Positions 7,166-15,475 of a stretch of 32,454 bases of DNA are shown here, in pieces (the stretch's first letter is position 1; each line of letters opens with the position of its first letter). This DNA comes from Candidatus Aenigmatarchaeota archaeon (GTDB lineage: Archaea; Aenigmatarchaeota; Aenigmatarchaeia; QMZP01). The notes beneath the pieces were generated by a model that did not search any database, was not told the DNA's origin, and was given only the letters and a program-made list of their open reading frames with translations. The DNA is taken from positions 1 through 32,454 of the forward strand of contig JADHWJ010000010.1 of NCBI GenBank assembly GCA_016783545.1. Reading direction: 5' to 3'. Made by a program: the position numbers and the translations under genes.

Positions 7166-8881
7166 CTACTTTTCAGCTCTTGGATGCTTATGTTTTAACA
7201 TTTCCCTTAATTTCAGGTGATTTATCTGTTTTGTCTTTTCCTTTGTGAAATTATTAAGATTTAATCCATGTTTCTCTATAAGTGCTGATGCATGCTGGCC
7301 TCCCAAAAAGTATGGCATTATTATGTATGTTGCCCCTCTTTCATAAAGCTTCATGGCTTCCCCAATCTGGTGCGAGACAACAATAATTATTGCGTTTCTG
7401 TTTACCTTTTTCACTTTTCTTATCAGAAGCATATTAGTTTCATTGTCAGGAATTGTTGATATCACCATTCTTGTTTTTGATAGTCCTAACTCATCAAGAA
7501 ATTCCATGTCATTTGCATCTCCATACTTACAATCATATCCCTTTTCCATCAGATCGTTTATAACTTCAGGGTCATGGTCTATTATCAGGAATTTCTTTTT
7601 GAGGTTTTTTATTGAGTCTGTGAGGCTAAGGCCTAATCTGTTGTATCCGAAGAGAATTATGTCACAATTTTCCACTTTATTTTTGCTGGAGTCTTTCAGT
7701 TTCTTTCCCTTCCTTTCAAATATAACAAGGTATTTTGAGATATGTGAATATATTTTGTTTGCATGCATTATCGTGTATGTTGATCCAAATATTGTCATAA
7801 GTCCTATTGCTGTAATCATTGAAAGTATCTCATTTGGAATATGCCCCATCTTGACCCCAAGTGCTATCAGTATAAGGGAAAATTCGCTTATCTGTGCAAC
7901 AGTAAGGCCTGCCATGAATCCGCTTCTTTTCGTGTATTTGAGAGTCCCCATCAGAATCATAACTATTAGTGGGTTTCCAACCAGAATGAATATTGAGAAT
8001 AGTATTACTGGAAGTATGAATGCTGATATGTTTGTGAAAACCATCTGCGAGCCAAGGATCACGAAAAAGAAGAGTATGAAGAAATCCCTAAGTACGTTCA
8101 TTTTAATCTTTATTTCGTGATGAAATGGGGAAACAGATAATGTTATACCTGCAATCAAAGCCCCTATTTCTATTGAAAAATTTAGATATCCAAAAACAAT
8201 TGCAAGTAGGAATAACCATCCAATCGAAAAGAGGAGTAGGAATTCCTGCGACTTTGCAACAATCTTTGTAATTCTTGGAAGACCAAAGATACTGAAAATT
8301 ACAATTGCTGCAAGTATTCCTATAGCAAACAATGCTGTTTCCAATGTAATATTTAGAGTGCTGAAGCCGTTGGCTGATGATGATATTACTATCAAAATCA
8401 GTATTGCAACTATGTCTTGAACAATAAGAAATCCCAATGATATCCTTCCATAAAGGCTTTGCATATCACCTTTATCTGAAAGTAATTTTACAATTATTAT
8501 TGTGCTGCTAAATGTCAGAGCTATTGCAATATATAGTGAAACTATGTCAGGAAAACCCAACATTTTTGCAATAAAGAAGCCTAAAATTGTTGTGAAAGCT
8601 ATCTGACCTATGCCGGTTATCAGGGAAACTTTTCCAACACTTTTCATCACTTTTGGATTCAGGCTGAGTCCTGCTATGAAGAGCAGGAAAACCACTCCAA
8701 GTTGTGAGAGTGTTGACACAAAATCAGATGTTTTTACCATGTTTAGAAAAAACGGACCTGCAAGAATACCTGTTATTATGTATCCTATTATCAGTGGTTG
8801 TTTGAGAAGTTTTAGAAGCCCGGAAATAACAACTGCAAGAATTATAATTATACTAAGTTCAATGAACATACTTTCAATCAT
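7166..8881 (-). CDS. Kef-type cation:proton antiporter (CPA2) with TrkA-N domain
   Basis: The 571 residues comprise an N-terminal Na+/H+-exchanger domain of about 12 membrane helices (to about 375) and a cytoplasmic RCK/TrkA-N nucleotide-binding domain. The latter begins at CDIILFGYNRLGLSL and includes FLIIDHDPEVINDL and KYGDANDMEFLDELGL. Such proteins exchange K+ or Na+ for protons and are gated by NAD(H) or related ligands. The ATG at 8881 has AGAGGT six bases upstream. It is the promoter-proximal gene before mgtE. Ion specificity cannot be read from the sequence. Confidence 0.92.
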   Translation of the reverse strand: MIESMFIELSIIIILAVVISGLLKLLKQPLIIGYIITGILAGPFFLNMVKTSDFVSTLSQLGVVFLLFIAGLSLNPKVMKSVGKVSLITGIGQIAFTTILGFFIAKMLGFPDIVSLYIAIALTFSSTIIIVKLLSDKGDMQSLYGRISLGFLIVQDIVAILILIVISSSANGFSTLNITLETALFAIGILAAIVIFSIFGLPRITKIVAKSQEFLLLFSIGWLFLLAIVFGYLNFSIEIGALIAGITLSVSPFHHEIKIKMNVLRDFFILFFFVILGSQMVFTNISAFILPVILFSIFILVGNPLIVMILMGTLKYTKRSGFMAGLTVAQISEFSLILIALGVKMGHIPNEILSMITAIGLMTIFGSTYTIMHANKIYSHISKYLVIFERKGKKLKDSSKNKVENCDIILFGYNRLGLSLTDSIKNLKKKFLIIDHDPEVINDLMEKGYDCKYGDANDMEFLDELGLSKTRMVISTIPDNETNMLLIRKVKKVNRNAIIIVVSHQIGEAMKLYERGATYIIMPYFLGGQHASALIEKHGLNLNNFTKEKTKQINHLKLREMLKHKHPRAEK

Positions 8882-9197
8882 TCGGAAACCTCTTTTGAGT
8901 ATTAATAGTGTTTAATTATATATAAAATAAAGCTTGATATAAAGAGTATTATATATATAAATTAATACATGCTTTTTATTACTAAAATTTTTCTTAGCTT
9001 TTTTAAATCGCTGAATAATCAAGCGATGATACATTACTCTTTTACTATTATGATCTATAAAATTGCGAATAGTATAGTCCACTACTTGATGGTAGATATA
9101 CTCTTTTGATAATATGTTGTATTCGCTATTAATTCATTTGTATAATATGATGGTTCATATCATTTGGTATATATATTTACTAATAAATGTCTAGAAT
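8882..9197. other. AT-rich intergenic region (316 bases)
   Basis: No convincing gene is seen. TATA-like stretches (ATATATAAATTAAT near 8955) could serve the minus-strand antiporter gene. Short imperfect inverted repeats occur (TCGCT with AGCGA around 9008-9026), but no known RNA family is recognisable. It is mostly low-complexity A/T sequence. Confidence 0.4.
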
Positions 9198-9620
9198 TTA
9201 ACCTACGTAATTAGTTTCTTCTCCCTTTGGCTTTACCATTGGGAACTGTATTGGTGGAGGAAGCTGCAAATCTTCGGACATGTAAGAAATCTTCAATAAG
9301 CACCTTCTGAACAAGTGGTTCAAAATTTCTATGGAAACATCTTCTGGGACAGCCTTCTTTTTTTTCCATTCATCCAAAATTAGCTTGTTATCCTTTGCAA
9401 GATAGACAAGATTTCCGCCAACTGTTATTTCACCTATTTTTGGTTCATATGTTGTTGAAAATTCAAATTCAATATCCAATGCTTTTTTTGTAATATCAGA
9501 AACACTAACTTCCTTTACATCAAGAATCTTTGGAGTGCTGTTTATTTTAATCTCTTCTTTACCAGGAACACCTGTTTTTTTCCCTTCAACTGCTTTAAAA
9601 CCAAATCCAATTACTGGCAT
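9198..9620 (-). CDS. Conserved archaeal hypothetical protein (140 aa)
   Basis: This opens with MPVIGFGFKAVEGKK and ends with a proline-rich segment (QLPPPIQFPMVKPK) after a helix (DVSIEILNHLFRRCLLKISYMSEDL). The middle is beta-rich (DIEFEFSTTYEPKIGEITVGG, read as two strands). The fold pattern, four long strands followed by a C-terminal helix, is reminiscent of SecB-like chaperones, and small archaea carry similar unnamed proteins. That link is inference, and no function is assigned. A hairpin (GCCTGA 9650-9655 with TCAGGC 9674-9679) lies in its upstream leader. It diverges from the DJ-1-like gene. Confidence 0.7.
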   Translation of the reverse strand: MPVIGFGFKAVEGKKTGVPGKEEIKINSTPKILDVKEVSVSDITKKALDIEFEFSTTYEPKIGEITVGGNLVYLAKDNKLILDEWKKKKAVPEDVSIEILNHLFRRCLLKISYMSEDLQLPPPIQFPMVKPKGEETNYVG

Positions 9621-9779
9621 ACTAACTCACGCCTTATGAACGTAACGAAGCCTGATATGTTAACTCGGTTTATTCAGGCATAAACCTCACGATTTATTAT
9701 ATATATTAATTATCTATGTTTATGCTTTAATTGTATGTTAAGTATTTAAATACCTTTGTTTAACCTTAAATAGATTTCT

Positions 9780-10286
9780 ATGGCAAGAATATTGCTTGTA
9801 ATTGCGCCTGAAAACTTCAGAGATGAAGAATATTTTCACACTAAAGAGGAATTGGAAGCAACTGGTATAGAGACAGAAACAGCCTCTAAACGAATGGGTG
9901 AATGTATGGGTATGCTCGGAAAAGCAGCAGTTGCAGACATAACCCTGGATGCGGCAGATATTGATGATTATGACGGTATAATATTTGTCGGAGGAACAGG
10001 TTCAAGTGTATATTTCGAAGATGAAAATGCATTGGAAATGGCAAAAAAGGCATTTGAAAAAGGAAAAATAGCTGCTGCCATCTGCATGGCACCTTCAATA
10101 CTTGCAAATGCAGGCATCCTTAATGGTAAAAGAGCAACAGCATACCAAAGCGAAGAGGAAAACCTGAAAAATAAAGGAGCTGAATACACAGGTGAGCCAG
10201 TTACAATAGATGGGAACATTGTAACAGGAAACGGACCAGAAGCTGCAAGGGATTTTGGAAAAGAGATTGCAAGAGCAATGGAATAA
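9780..10286 (+). CDS. DJ-1/PfpI family protein
   Basis: A 168-residue flavodoxin-like protein of the DJ-1/PfpI superfamily, whose members act as proteases, glyoxalase/deglycase enzymes or chaperones. The nucleophile elbow is AAAICMAPSILANAG with Cys102. The conserved acidic residue is likely E16 or E17 in PENFRDEEY. The usual His after the nucleophile in PfpI proteases (Cys-His-Gly) is replaced by Met-Ala, so protease activity is doubtful. A palindromic TATA-like box (GTATTTAAATAC, 9742-9753) lies about 30 bases before the ATG, suggesting a leaderless mRNA. The substrate is unknown. Confidence 0.88.
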   Translation: MARILLVIAPENFRDEEYFHTKEELEATGIETETASKRMGECMGMLGKAAVADITLDAADIDDYDGIIFVGGTGSSVYFEDENALEMAKKAFEKGKIAAAICMAPSILANAGILNGKRATAYQSEEENLKNKGAEYTGEPVTIDGNIVTGNGPEAARDFGKEIARAME

Positions 10287-10342
10287 ATTACAGCCTATTT
10301 TTTACAAAAGATATATAAATGGTTTATAAACTAATAATTACT

Positions 10343-10582
10343 ATGCTTACAAACGTTGAAAGGGAGATTTTAACTCTAATGTCAGGCCAATTACTAATTA
10401 CAAAAACAGAGCTGGCAGTAAAACTATCCAAAGAGTCGAATGGAATTGATACATCAATTGGCAGGCTAAGGGATTTGGGTTTAATAGACAAGGTTGAAAG
10501 CCTTGGAATTTGCTATGTTATAACACAAAAAGGAATAAGAGCAACAAAAGACGGACTTCTAAGTACTGAGAAGCAAATTTAA
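10343..10582 (+). CDS. Small winged-helix protein (79 aa)
   Basis: A helix-turn-helix pattern: LTNVEREILTLMSG, then TKTELAVKLS, then IDTSIGRLRDLGLIDKV as the recognition helix, and a wing (GICYVITQKGIRATKDG). Size and pattern fit small archaeal transcription factors of the MarR/ArsR-like type. The ATG at 10343 is preferred over one at 10319 because a TATA box (ATATATAAA, 10311-10319) lies about 25 bases upstream, which places transcription start close to 10343. It lies just before the tRNA gene. The regulated genes are unknown. Confidence 0.7.
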   Translation: MLTNVEREILTLMSGQLLITKTELAVKLSKESNGIDTSIGRLRDLGLIDKVESLGICYVITQKGIRATKDGLLSTEKQI

Positions 10583-10607
10583 ATAAGGTTGTTTAATTAA
10601 TTCTTAT

Positions 10608-10800
10608 AGCCCCGTAGTGTAGTGGTCAAACATCTCGGGCCTTGGTTCATAATAACTAAGGTTATGATGACCTTGTAAAGGTCATGTGAATGGAAACCCG
10701 GTGACTCCGGAACCATCAAGTTCCAATTTGATGGTGGAGAATTCGAAGATCTTGTTTCACAAGCCGTTTGAAGCAGGTTCCGAAATTCCGGACGGGGCTA
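10608..10800 (+). tRNA. trnQ: tRNA-Gln (UUG), interrupted by one clear and one probable intron
   Basis: The acceptor strands AGCCCCG (10608-10614) and CGGGGCT (10793-10799) pair, and A73 follows at 10800. U8, A9, the D arm (GTGT with ACAT) and G18G19 are present. The anticodon stem is TCGGG with CCCGG, and after intron removal the loop reads CCTTGGA, giving anticodon UUG at positions 34-36. Position 33 is C instead of the near-universal U. The T stem halves TCCGG (10706-10710) and CCGGA (10788-10792) are separated by 77 bases instead of 7, implying a second insertion of about 70 bases in the T loop whose exact junctions I cannot resolve. A TATA-like TTTAAATA lies about 30 bases upstream. The gene's 3' end overlaps the stop of the minus-strand gene. 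Confidence 0.8.
10646..10695 (+). other. tRNA intron at canonical position 37/38
   Basis: A 50-base insertion sits between G37 and A38. A bulge-helix-bulge-like fold can be drawn: exon CCTT faces intron ATGG (one T-T mismatch), with three-base bulges GGT and AAA, and TCA pairs with TGA inside. Within it, ATGACCTT and AAGGTCAT form a perfect 8-bp hairpin. The archaeal tRNA splicing endonuclease would remove it. Confidence 0.7.
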
Positions 10801-11511
10801 TAAATTTTTTCTTAAAAACTCGAAGTTCTTTTTCTGTGTTTCTATAACAGGATTTGTTTCAACTGTAACCAAAACATTTTTTGGTATTAGTCTTAATAGC
10901 TTTTTCCAGGGAAAGTCACCTTCCCCAAAGTTCAGATGTTTATCTATTTTAGAATCAATATAACCATCTGAAATATGAACCATCTTTGGTTTCAGCTTCA
11001 AGAACTGTTTAATGTAATCCATATAATCTATGCCCCTTATCTTTGCAGCGGCTATTGCATGCGGGATGTCAAGACAAAAACCAGAGCCAGTTTCCTTAAT
11101 AACTCTTTCAACGCCTTCAAAATCCCCGCCGAATTTATTGACGACATTCTCTATGAGAATTCTCTTATCATTTATCTTCTTCAGAATACTTATTGTGGTT
11201 TCAATGTCATTCTTTCCTGATGGGGAACTGGGATGGACTATTATAAATTTCGAAGAAAAATCATCTGCAAGCTTCTGAGTAAACCTCAATGCACCCATAC
11301 TTTGTTCCTCTCTGTCAGGATTTGCAATGAATGTACCAACAACATGATGAGATGAATGTATTACCCATGGTGTTTTATACTTTTTTAAGAAGCCATAATC
11401 AGTGCCTTTTATGCTCATTACTTCTACAAAATCAGTTATTTTGTTCTTTACAAAATATTCAACGTATTTTCCCTCTTTTAGCTTTGGATAGATTTTTATT
11501 CCAAGTTTCAT
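10798..11511 (-). CDS. AP-endonuclease-2/xylose-isomerase-like TIM-barrel protein
   Basis: A 237-residue protein with the (beta/alpha)8 pattern of the sugar phosphate isomerase/endonuclease IV superfamily. Likely metal ligands sit in TPWVIHSSHH, KFIIVHPSSPSG, KRILIENV, GFCLDIPHAIAA, KMVHISD and LVTVETNP. Whether it acts on DNA or on a sugar is unclear. It is shorter than Nfo endonuclease IV and lacks its full metal-ligand set as far as I can see. The stop codon overlaps the last three bases of the tRNA gene. Confidence 0.8.
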   Translation of the reverse strand: MKLGIKIYPKLKEGKYVEYFVKNKITDFVEVMSIKGTDYGFLKKYKTPWVIHSSHHVVGTFIANPDREEQSMGALRFTQKLADDFSSKFIIVHPSSPSGKNDIETTISILKKINDKRILIENVVNKFGGDFEGVERVIKETGSGFCLDIPHAIAAAKIRGIDYMDYIKQFLKLKPKMVHISDGYIDSKIDKHLNFGEGDFPWKKLLRLIPKNVLVTVETNPVIETQKKNFEFLRKNL

Positions 11512-11562
11512 AACAATATTTACTTTCCAATGTTTTTATCTATAAACCGATAATATTTAACC

Positions 11563-13266
11563 ATGCAACCATTTGATAAGTTCAGGAATGACGTATTGAC
11601 TATATTATCAAAGTCAGATATACCTAAAGACAGGATAGAAGCTATTTTAGAGGTTCCTCCCCAGCCAGAAATGGGAGACCTGAGCCTGCCTTGCTTTAAA
11701 TTAGCAGCAGAACTTCAGAAAGAGCCTAAAAAAATAGCTGACGAATTGGCCATAAACACAAATGCATCAGGTTTGGTGAAAGAGATAAGAATAGCAGGCC
11801 CGTATCTTAATTTTTATGCCGACTGGAATAAACTAGGACAGCTTCTCATTGAAGAAATCCTCAAGCAAAAAGACAGCTATGGTTCTGGAAAGAACACCTC
11901 CAAATTCATGGTTGAGTTTTCACATCCAAATACGCACAAAGCATTCCATATAGGTCATATGAGAAACATATCAATAGGAGAATCACTTTCAAGAATACTT
12001 GTTTTCTCAGGTTCCAAAGTTGTTAGGGCAAATTATCAGGGTGATATAGGACCCCATGTTGCAAAATGTATTTGGGGTTTCATAAATCTATACAAAAGCA
12101 AAGAGCCTAAAAAAGACAGGGGTAGATGGCTCGGAGATGTTTATGCAGAAGCCAGCAAAAAAATGACCACAGACGAAAAAATAGAGAAAGAAGTAACAGA
12201 AATAAACAAAAAGATATATGCAGGCGACAAAGAGCTTGCTGTCATTTGGAAGAAAACAAGGCAGTGGAGCCTTGATTATTTTGAGAGCATATATAATGAT
12301 TTCGGTGCAAAGTTTGACAGGTTTTATTTTGAGGCAGAGGTTGAAAAGAACGCACTAAAGATATCAGAACAGCTGCTAAACAAAAAGGTGGCAAAACTCA
12401 GCGACGGTGCGATAATAATGGACCTGGAGAAATACGGGCTAAGCGTATGGCCTCTTGTAACAGGCAACAAAACACCGCTTTATTCCGCAAAGGATCTTGC
12501 TCTTGCAGAACTTCAGATAAAGGAATACAATCCTGATAAGATAATACATGTTGTTGGCTCTGAACAGAATCTTCATTTTAGACAATTAATAAAAACATTG
12601 GAGATGACAAAGCCAAAGATAGCAGAAAAAGAATATCATCTATCATATGGTCTTGTGAATCTTCCTGAAGGTAAAATGAAATCAAGGGAAGGAAAGGTCA
12701 TATTATACGAAGACTTGAAATCAGAGATTTTCAAATTAACAAATAAGATAACAAAGAAAAATAATCCTAAACTAGGAAAAGCACAGCTCGAAAAGCTATC
12801 AATGGATATTGCACTGGGTGCACTGAAATATAGCATGATATCACAGTCACCTGATAAGGTTATAATCTTTGACTGGGAGAGGGCATTGGATTTCAGGGGA
12901 AACTCAGCACCATATATACAATATACATATGCAAGAGCTAATTCAATTTTTAGAAAAGCAAAAGCAAGTTCTGTTCCAAAATATGATGCCTCTCTACTCA
13001 AAGACCCAAAGGAAAGAGTCCTTTTGAAGACAATGATGGAGTTTCCAAGAATTGTTTCAGACTCTGCCAGAGATTATAGACCTCACTATGTTGCAAATTA
13101 TGCATACAAGCTTGCTACAATTTTCAATGAGTTCTATGAAGCGGTTCCTGTTCTGGTTGATGATAAGGATCAAAAGAATTCAAGACTTGCTCTAATTGGT
13201 ACATTTCAGGTTGTAATGAAGAATGCGTTGTTTCTTTTAGGAATAGAAGCTCCTGAGAAGATGTGA
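11563..13266 (+). CDS. argS: Arginyl-tRNA synthetase
   Basis: A class I synthetase of 567 residues. The N-terminal additional domain recognises the tRNA D loop (about 1-110). The HIGH motif is H129-IGH-132 in KAFHIGHMRNI, and the signature loop is KMKSR at 371-375. The C-terminal anticodon-binding domain starts around 455 with the DALR-like helices (YIQYTYARANSIF). The enzyme charges tRNA-Arg in the cytoplasm. The stop codon directly abuts the stop of the convergent ino1 gene, with no gap. Confidence 0.96.
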   Translation: MQPFDKFRNDVLTILSKSDIPKDRIEAILEVPPQPEMGDLSLPCFKLAAELQKEPKKIADELAINTNASGLVKEIRIAGPYLNFYADWNKLGQLLIEEILKQKDSYGSGKNTSKFMVEFSHPNTHKAFHIGHMRNISIGESLSRILVFSGSKVVRANYQGDIGPHVAKCIWGFINLYKSKEPKKDRGRWLGDVYAEASKKMTTDEKIEKEVTEINKKIYAGDKELAVIWKKTRQWSLDYFESIYNDFGAKFDRFYFEAEVEKNALKISEQLLNKKVAKLSDGAIIMDLEKYGLSVWPLVTGNKTPLYSAKDLALAELQIKEYNPDKIIHVVGSEQNLHFRQLIKTLEMTKPKIAEKEYHLSYGLVNLPEGKMKSREGKVILYEDLKSEIFKLTNKITKKNNPKLGKAQLEKLSMDIALGALKYSMISQSPDKVIIFDWERALDFRGNSAPYIQYTYARANSIFRKAKASSVPKYDASLLKDPKERVLLKTMMEFPRIVSDSARDYRPHYVANYAYKLATIFNEFYEAVPVLVDDKDQKNSRLALIGTFQVVMKNALFLLGIEAPEKM

Positions 13267-14370
13267 TTACCTTTCTCTTTCGCCTTTTATGAACTCTTCT
13301 AGCATCTCTCTTGCAACTGTATCAGGGAATTGTGTCATTGGATGTTTCATTGTGTAAGAAGATATTGATGTCAGCTCACCTGATAGACCTCTGTCCATAC
13401 CAAGTTTGCAGCATCTTATTCCATCTATTGAACAGCCTGCTGAGTTTGGAGAGTCTTCCACGTCAAGTCTTAGTTCGAGACTGATTGGAACATCACCGAA
13501 TTTTCTTCCTTCTAATCTTAGGAAGCATAATTTCTTATCATTCAACCATGGTACATGGTCAGATGGACCAATGTGTATGTTTTCAGGTGCCAGTGGAACA
13601 GGAAGCTGTGATTGAACAGATGAAGACTTGCTCTCTCTTTTTGATTTCAATCTTTCTTCTCCTTCTTTCATGTTAAGGAAGTCTGTGTTTCCACCAACAT
13701 TAAGCTGGTAGGTTCTCTCAACTTTAACACCTCTATCTGAGAATAATTTTGCAAGGGTTCTGTGTGTGATTGTTGCTCCGATCTGCGCCTTAATGTCATC
13801 ACCCACTATTGGAAGTCCCTTATCTTTGAACTTCTTTTCCCATTCAGGATTTGAAGCAATGAAAACAGGCATACAGTTAACCAGTCCAACACCAGCCTCT
13901 AAACACGCATTTGCATAGTATTCGGTTGCCTGCTGTGAACCTACAGGCATATAATTAATAAGAACCTCTGCTCCGGAGTTTTTCAGTTCCTTTGCAACAT
14001 TAATAGCTGCACCGTCAGAAACTCTGAAACTTCTATTTTCATCATAATCACCCATGTGAGAAGCAACACCATCAAGAACAGGACCCTTTTTAACTTCTAC
14101 ACCAAGATTTGGAATGTCTTTCTGAAAAATTATTGTATTGTTTGGTTTTGCAAGAATTGCCTCAGAAAGATCTTTTCCTACTTTTCTTCTATCAATATCA
14201 AAAGCAGCTACAGGTTTTAGGTCTGATATCTTGTATCCGCCTATCACATTATGCATAAGACCTGGAACAAGATCGTCGTTTGATGCTACATCTTTATAGT
14301 AGAATAATCCCTGTATAAGACTAGATGCACAATTTCCAACTCCTGCAATAGCGACTTTAATTTCTTTCAT
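13267..14370 (-). CDS. ino1: Inositol-3-phosphate synthase
   Basis: A 367-residue enzyme converting glucose 6-phosphate to L-myo-inositol 1-phosphate with NAD+. The Rossmann motif is AIAGVGNCASSLIQG at the N-terminus, and the catalytic region includes VGDDIKAQIGATITHRTLAK and QLNVGGNTDFLNM. Length and motifs match the archaeal/actinobacterial clade. The ATG at 14370 is used because an AGGT site lies seven bases upstream; an in-frame TTG at 14376 is less likely. It diverges from a CDP-alcohol transferase gene; together they would supply archaetidylinositol lipids. Two palindromic operators lie between them. Confidence 0.95.
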   Translation of the reverse strand: MKEIKVAIAGVGNCASSLIQGLFYYKDVASNDDLVPGLMHNVIGGYKISDLKPVAAFDIDRRKVGKDLSEAILAKPNNTIIFQKDIPNLGVEVKKGPVLDGVASHMGDYDENRSFRVSDGAAINVAKELKNSGAEVLINYMPVGSQQATEYYANACLEAGVGLVNCMPVFIASNPEWEKKFKDKGLPIVGDDIKAQIGATITHRTLAKLFSDRGVKVERTYQLNVGGNTDFLNMKEGEERLKSKRESKSSSVQSQLPVPLAPENIHIGPSDHVPWLNDKKLCFLRLEGRKFGDVPISLELRLDVEDSPNSAGCSIDGIRCCKLGMDRGLSGELTSISSYTMKHPMTQFPDTVAREMLEEFIKGERER

Positions 14371-14447
14371 AATCAAAACCTGTTGTTAATTTACAAGTTC
14401 TGTTAATTTGATCCGGTTTTAATGAATCCACGAACAAAACCTGGATA

Positions 14448-14463
14448 TTTTACAATTGTAAAA
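14448..14463. promoter_or_regulatory. Operator 1, TTTTAC-N4-GTAAAA palindrome
   Basis: TTTTACAATTGTAAAA is a perfect 16-bp palindrome in the divergent promoter between ino1 and the CDP-alcohol transferase. It lies about 78 bases before the ino1 ATG and about 59 before the other start. The same half-sites recur at 14500-14515 and, degenerate, before the PadR-like gene, so it is most likely a regulator binding site. Confidence 0.75.
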
Positions 14464-14495
14464 CACTTTACTTTATTTATGGACATAAAGCTTTA

Positions 14496-14519
14496 TATAT
14501 TTTACGGTCGTAAAATATA
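14496..14519. promoter_or_regulatory. Operator 2, overlapping the promoter of the CDP-alcohol transferase
   Basis: A 24-bp palindrome with 11-base arms around a central GT. Its core is TTTTACGGTCGTAAAA (14500-14515). It overlaps the TATA-like TTTATATATT (14492-14501) and ends two bases before the ATG at 14522. A bound regulator would cover both TATA box and transcription start. Confidence 0.8.
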
Positions 14520-14521
14520 AT

Positions 14522-15124
14522 ATGGCCTATAAAGAACAAGATAGAAAAAAAGTAAGAATGTTTTCTGTAAAGACTGGGATATATTTTAGTAAGATAATGA
14601 CTTCACCAAATAAATGGACACTTGTTAGTTTAATACCAGCAATATTGGCTTTTTATTTTCTGATAAATGAGCGTTTCCTTTTAACAGCAATCATGTTTGT
14701 TTTGTTTAGTTTCCTTGATTTAGTTGATGGTTCTGTTGCAAGAGTAACAGGAAAGGTAACAAAGCTAGGTGCATATCTAGATACAATAGTTGATAGGTAT
14801 GTTGAAGCCATAATAATCTTTGGATTATTGTTTGCCAGCCTGCCAAATTTCATTTTCCCTATATACATATGGGTATTTTTAGCTCTGTTCGGTGCAATGA
14901 TGACCACATATGCAAAATCAGCAACAGCTGAAAAAGAGCTAATGAAAGAACACCCAGGAAGCTTTTTTGACAGAGCAGAAAGATTGGTTCTGTTATTTGT
15001 TGGTATATTACTTGCAATAGTAGATCCATTATTCCTAAGCTATATCTTAGTATTGTTTGCTATATTGACAAATCTGTCAGCATTGCAAAGAATTAAAATA
15101 GCAGTAAGATCTACAAAAGAATAA
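14522..15124 (+). CDS. CDP-alcohol phosphatidyltransferase (probable archaetidylinositol-phosphate synthase)
   Basis: An integral membrane enzyme of 200 residues with about five to six helices. The complete family signature is present: D66-x2-D69-G70-x2-A73-R74-x8-G83-x3-D87-x3-D91, which binds metal and CDP. Members join CDP-activated lipid to an alcohol. The divergent ino1 gene makes inositol 1-phosphate the likely acceptor, giving archaetidylinositol phosphate. That substrate is inferred from context. The mRNA is probably nearly leaderless because the TATA box lies about 25 bases before the ATG. Operator 2 overlaps this promoter. Confidence 0.92.
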   Translation: MAYKEQDRKKVRMFSVKTGIYFSKIMTSPNKWTLVSLIPAILAFYFLINERFLLTAIMFVLFSFLDLVDGSVARVTGKVTKLGAYLDTIVDRYVEAIIIFGLLFASLPNFIFPIYIWVFLALFGAMMTTYAKSATAEKELMKEHPGSFFDRAERLVLLFVGILLAIVDPLFLSYILVLFAILTNLSALQRIKIAVRSTKE

Positions 15125-15140
15125 TTTTATAGTTGTAAAA
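15125..15140. promoter_or_regulatory. Operator 3, degenerate copy before the PadR-like gene
   Basis: TTTTATAGTTGTAAAA matches the TTTTAC-N4-GTAAAA pattern with one change in the left half. It starts at the stop codon of the preceding gene and ends 12 bases before the ATG at 15153, overlapping the place expected for the PadR-like promoter. Confidence 0.65.
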
Positions 15141-15152
15141 CAATAATTATAT

Positions 15153-15455
15153 ATGGACCCGCTGGAAAGACTGGTTGACAAGAATACAAAAGAAAATCTC
15201 TGGCTCTATGTTCTTAGAATACTAAGAGATAGCCCTTCACATGCATATACACTCAGAAAAAACATAGATGAAAGGTTTGGCTTTATGCCAGGCAATGTGA
15301 CTGCCTACAGGGTTCTCTACCAATTAAAGCTAAGAGACCTTGTCTCAAAAAACAAAGAAGGAAGAAAAAAGGTCTATTCCATTACGCCAAAAGGAATAGA
15401 AACACTGAAAAAAGCAGTTGAATTCTTCGATGAGAGAACAGAGATGCTTAAATAG
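15153..15455 (+). CDS. PadR-family transcriptional regulator
   Basis: A 100-residue winged-helix protein matching the PadR N-terminal domain: NLWLYVLRILRDSPSHAYTL, the helix NIDERFGFMPGNVTAYRVLY, LKLRDLVSK and the wing GRRKVYSITPKGIETL. It has the short form with a single C-terminal helix for dimerisation. Operator 3 lies directly upstream and near-identical sites lie at ino1 and the CDP-alcohol transferase. I infer that it controls itself and inositol-lipid synthesis. The effector is unknown. Confidence 0.88.
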   Translation: MDPLERLVDKNTKENLWLYVLRILRDSPSHAYTLRKNIDERFGFMPGNVTAYRVLYQLKLRDLVSKNKEGRKKVYSITPKGIETLKKAVEFFDERTEMLK

Positions 15456-15475
15456 TTTCTATCCAATTTTTTGTT

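Noticed and set aside
7353-8120. Long plus-strand open frame of 255 codons
   Set aside because: It lies wholly inside the antiporter gene on the other strand, is rich in Ile/Ser from codon reversal and has no recognisable domain.
8990-9150. Possible small RNA in the gap upstream of the antiporter
   Set aside because: Only short imperfect pairings and no C/D-box or other known RNA signature could be found.
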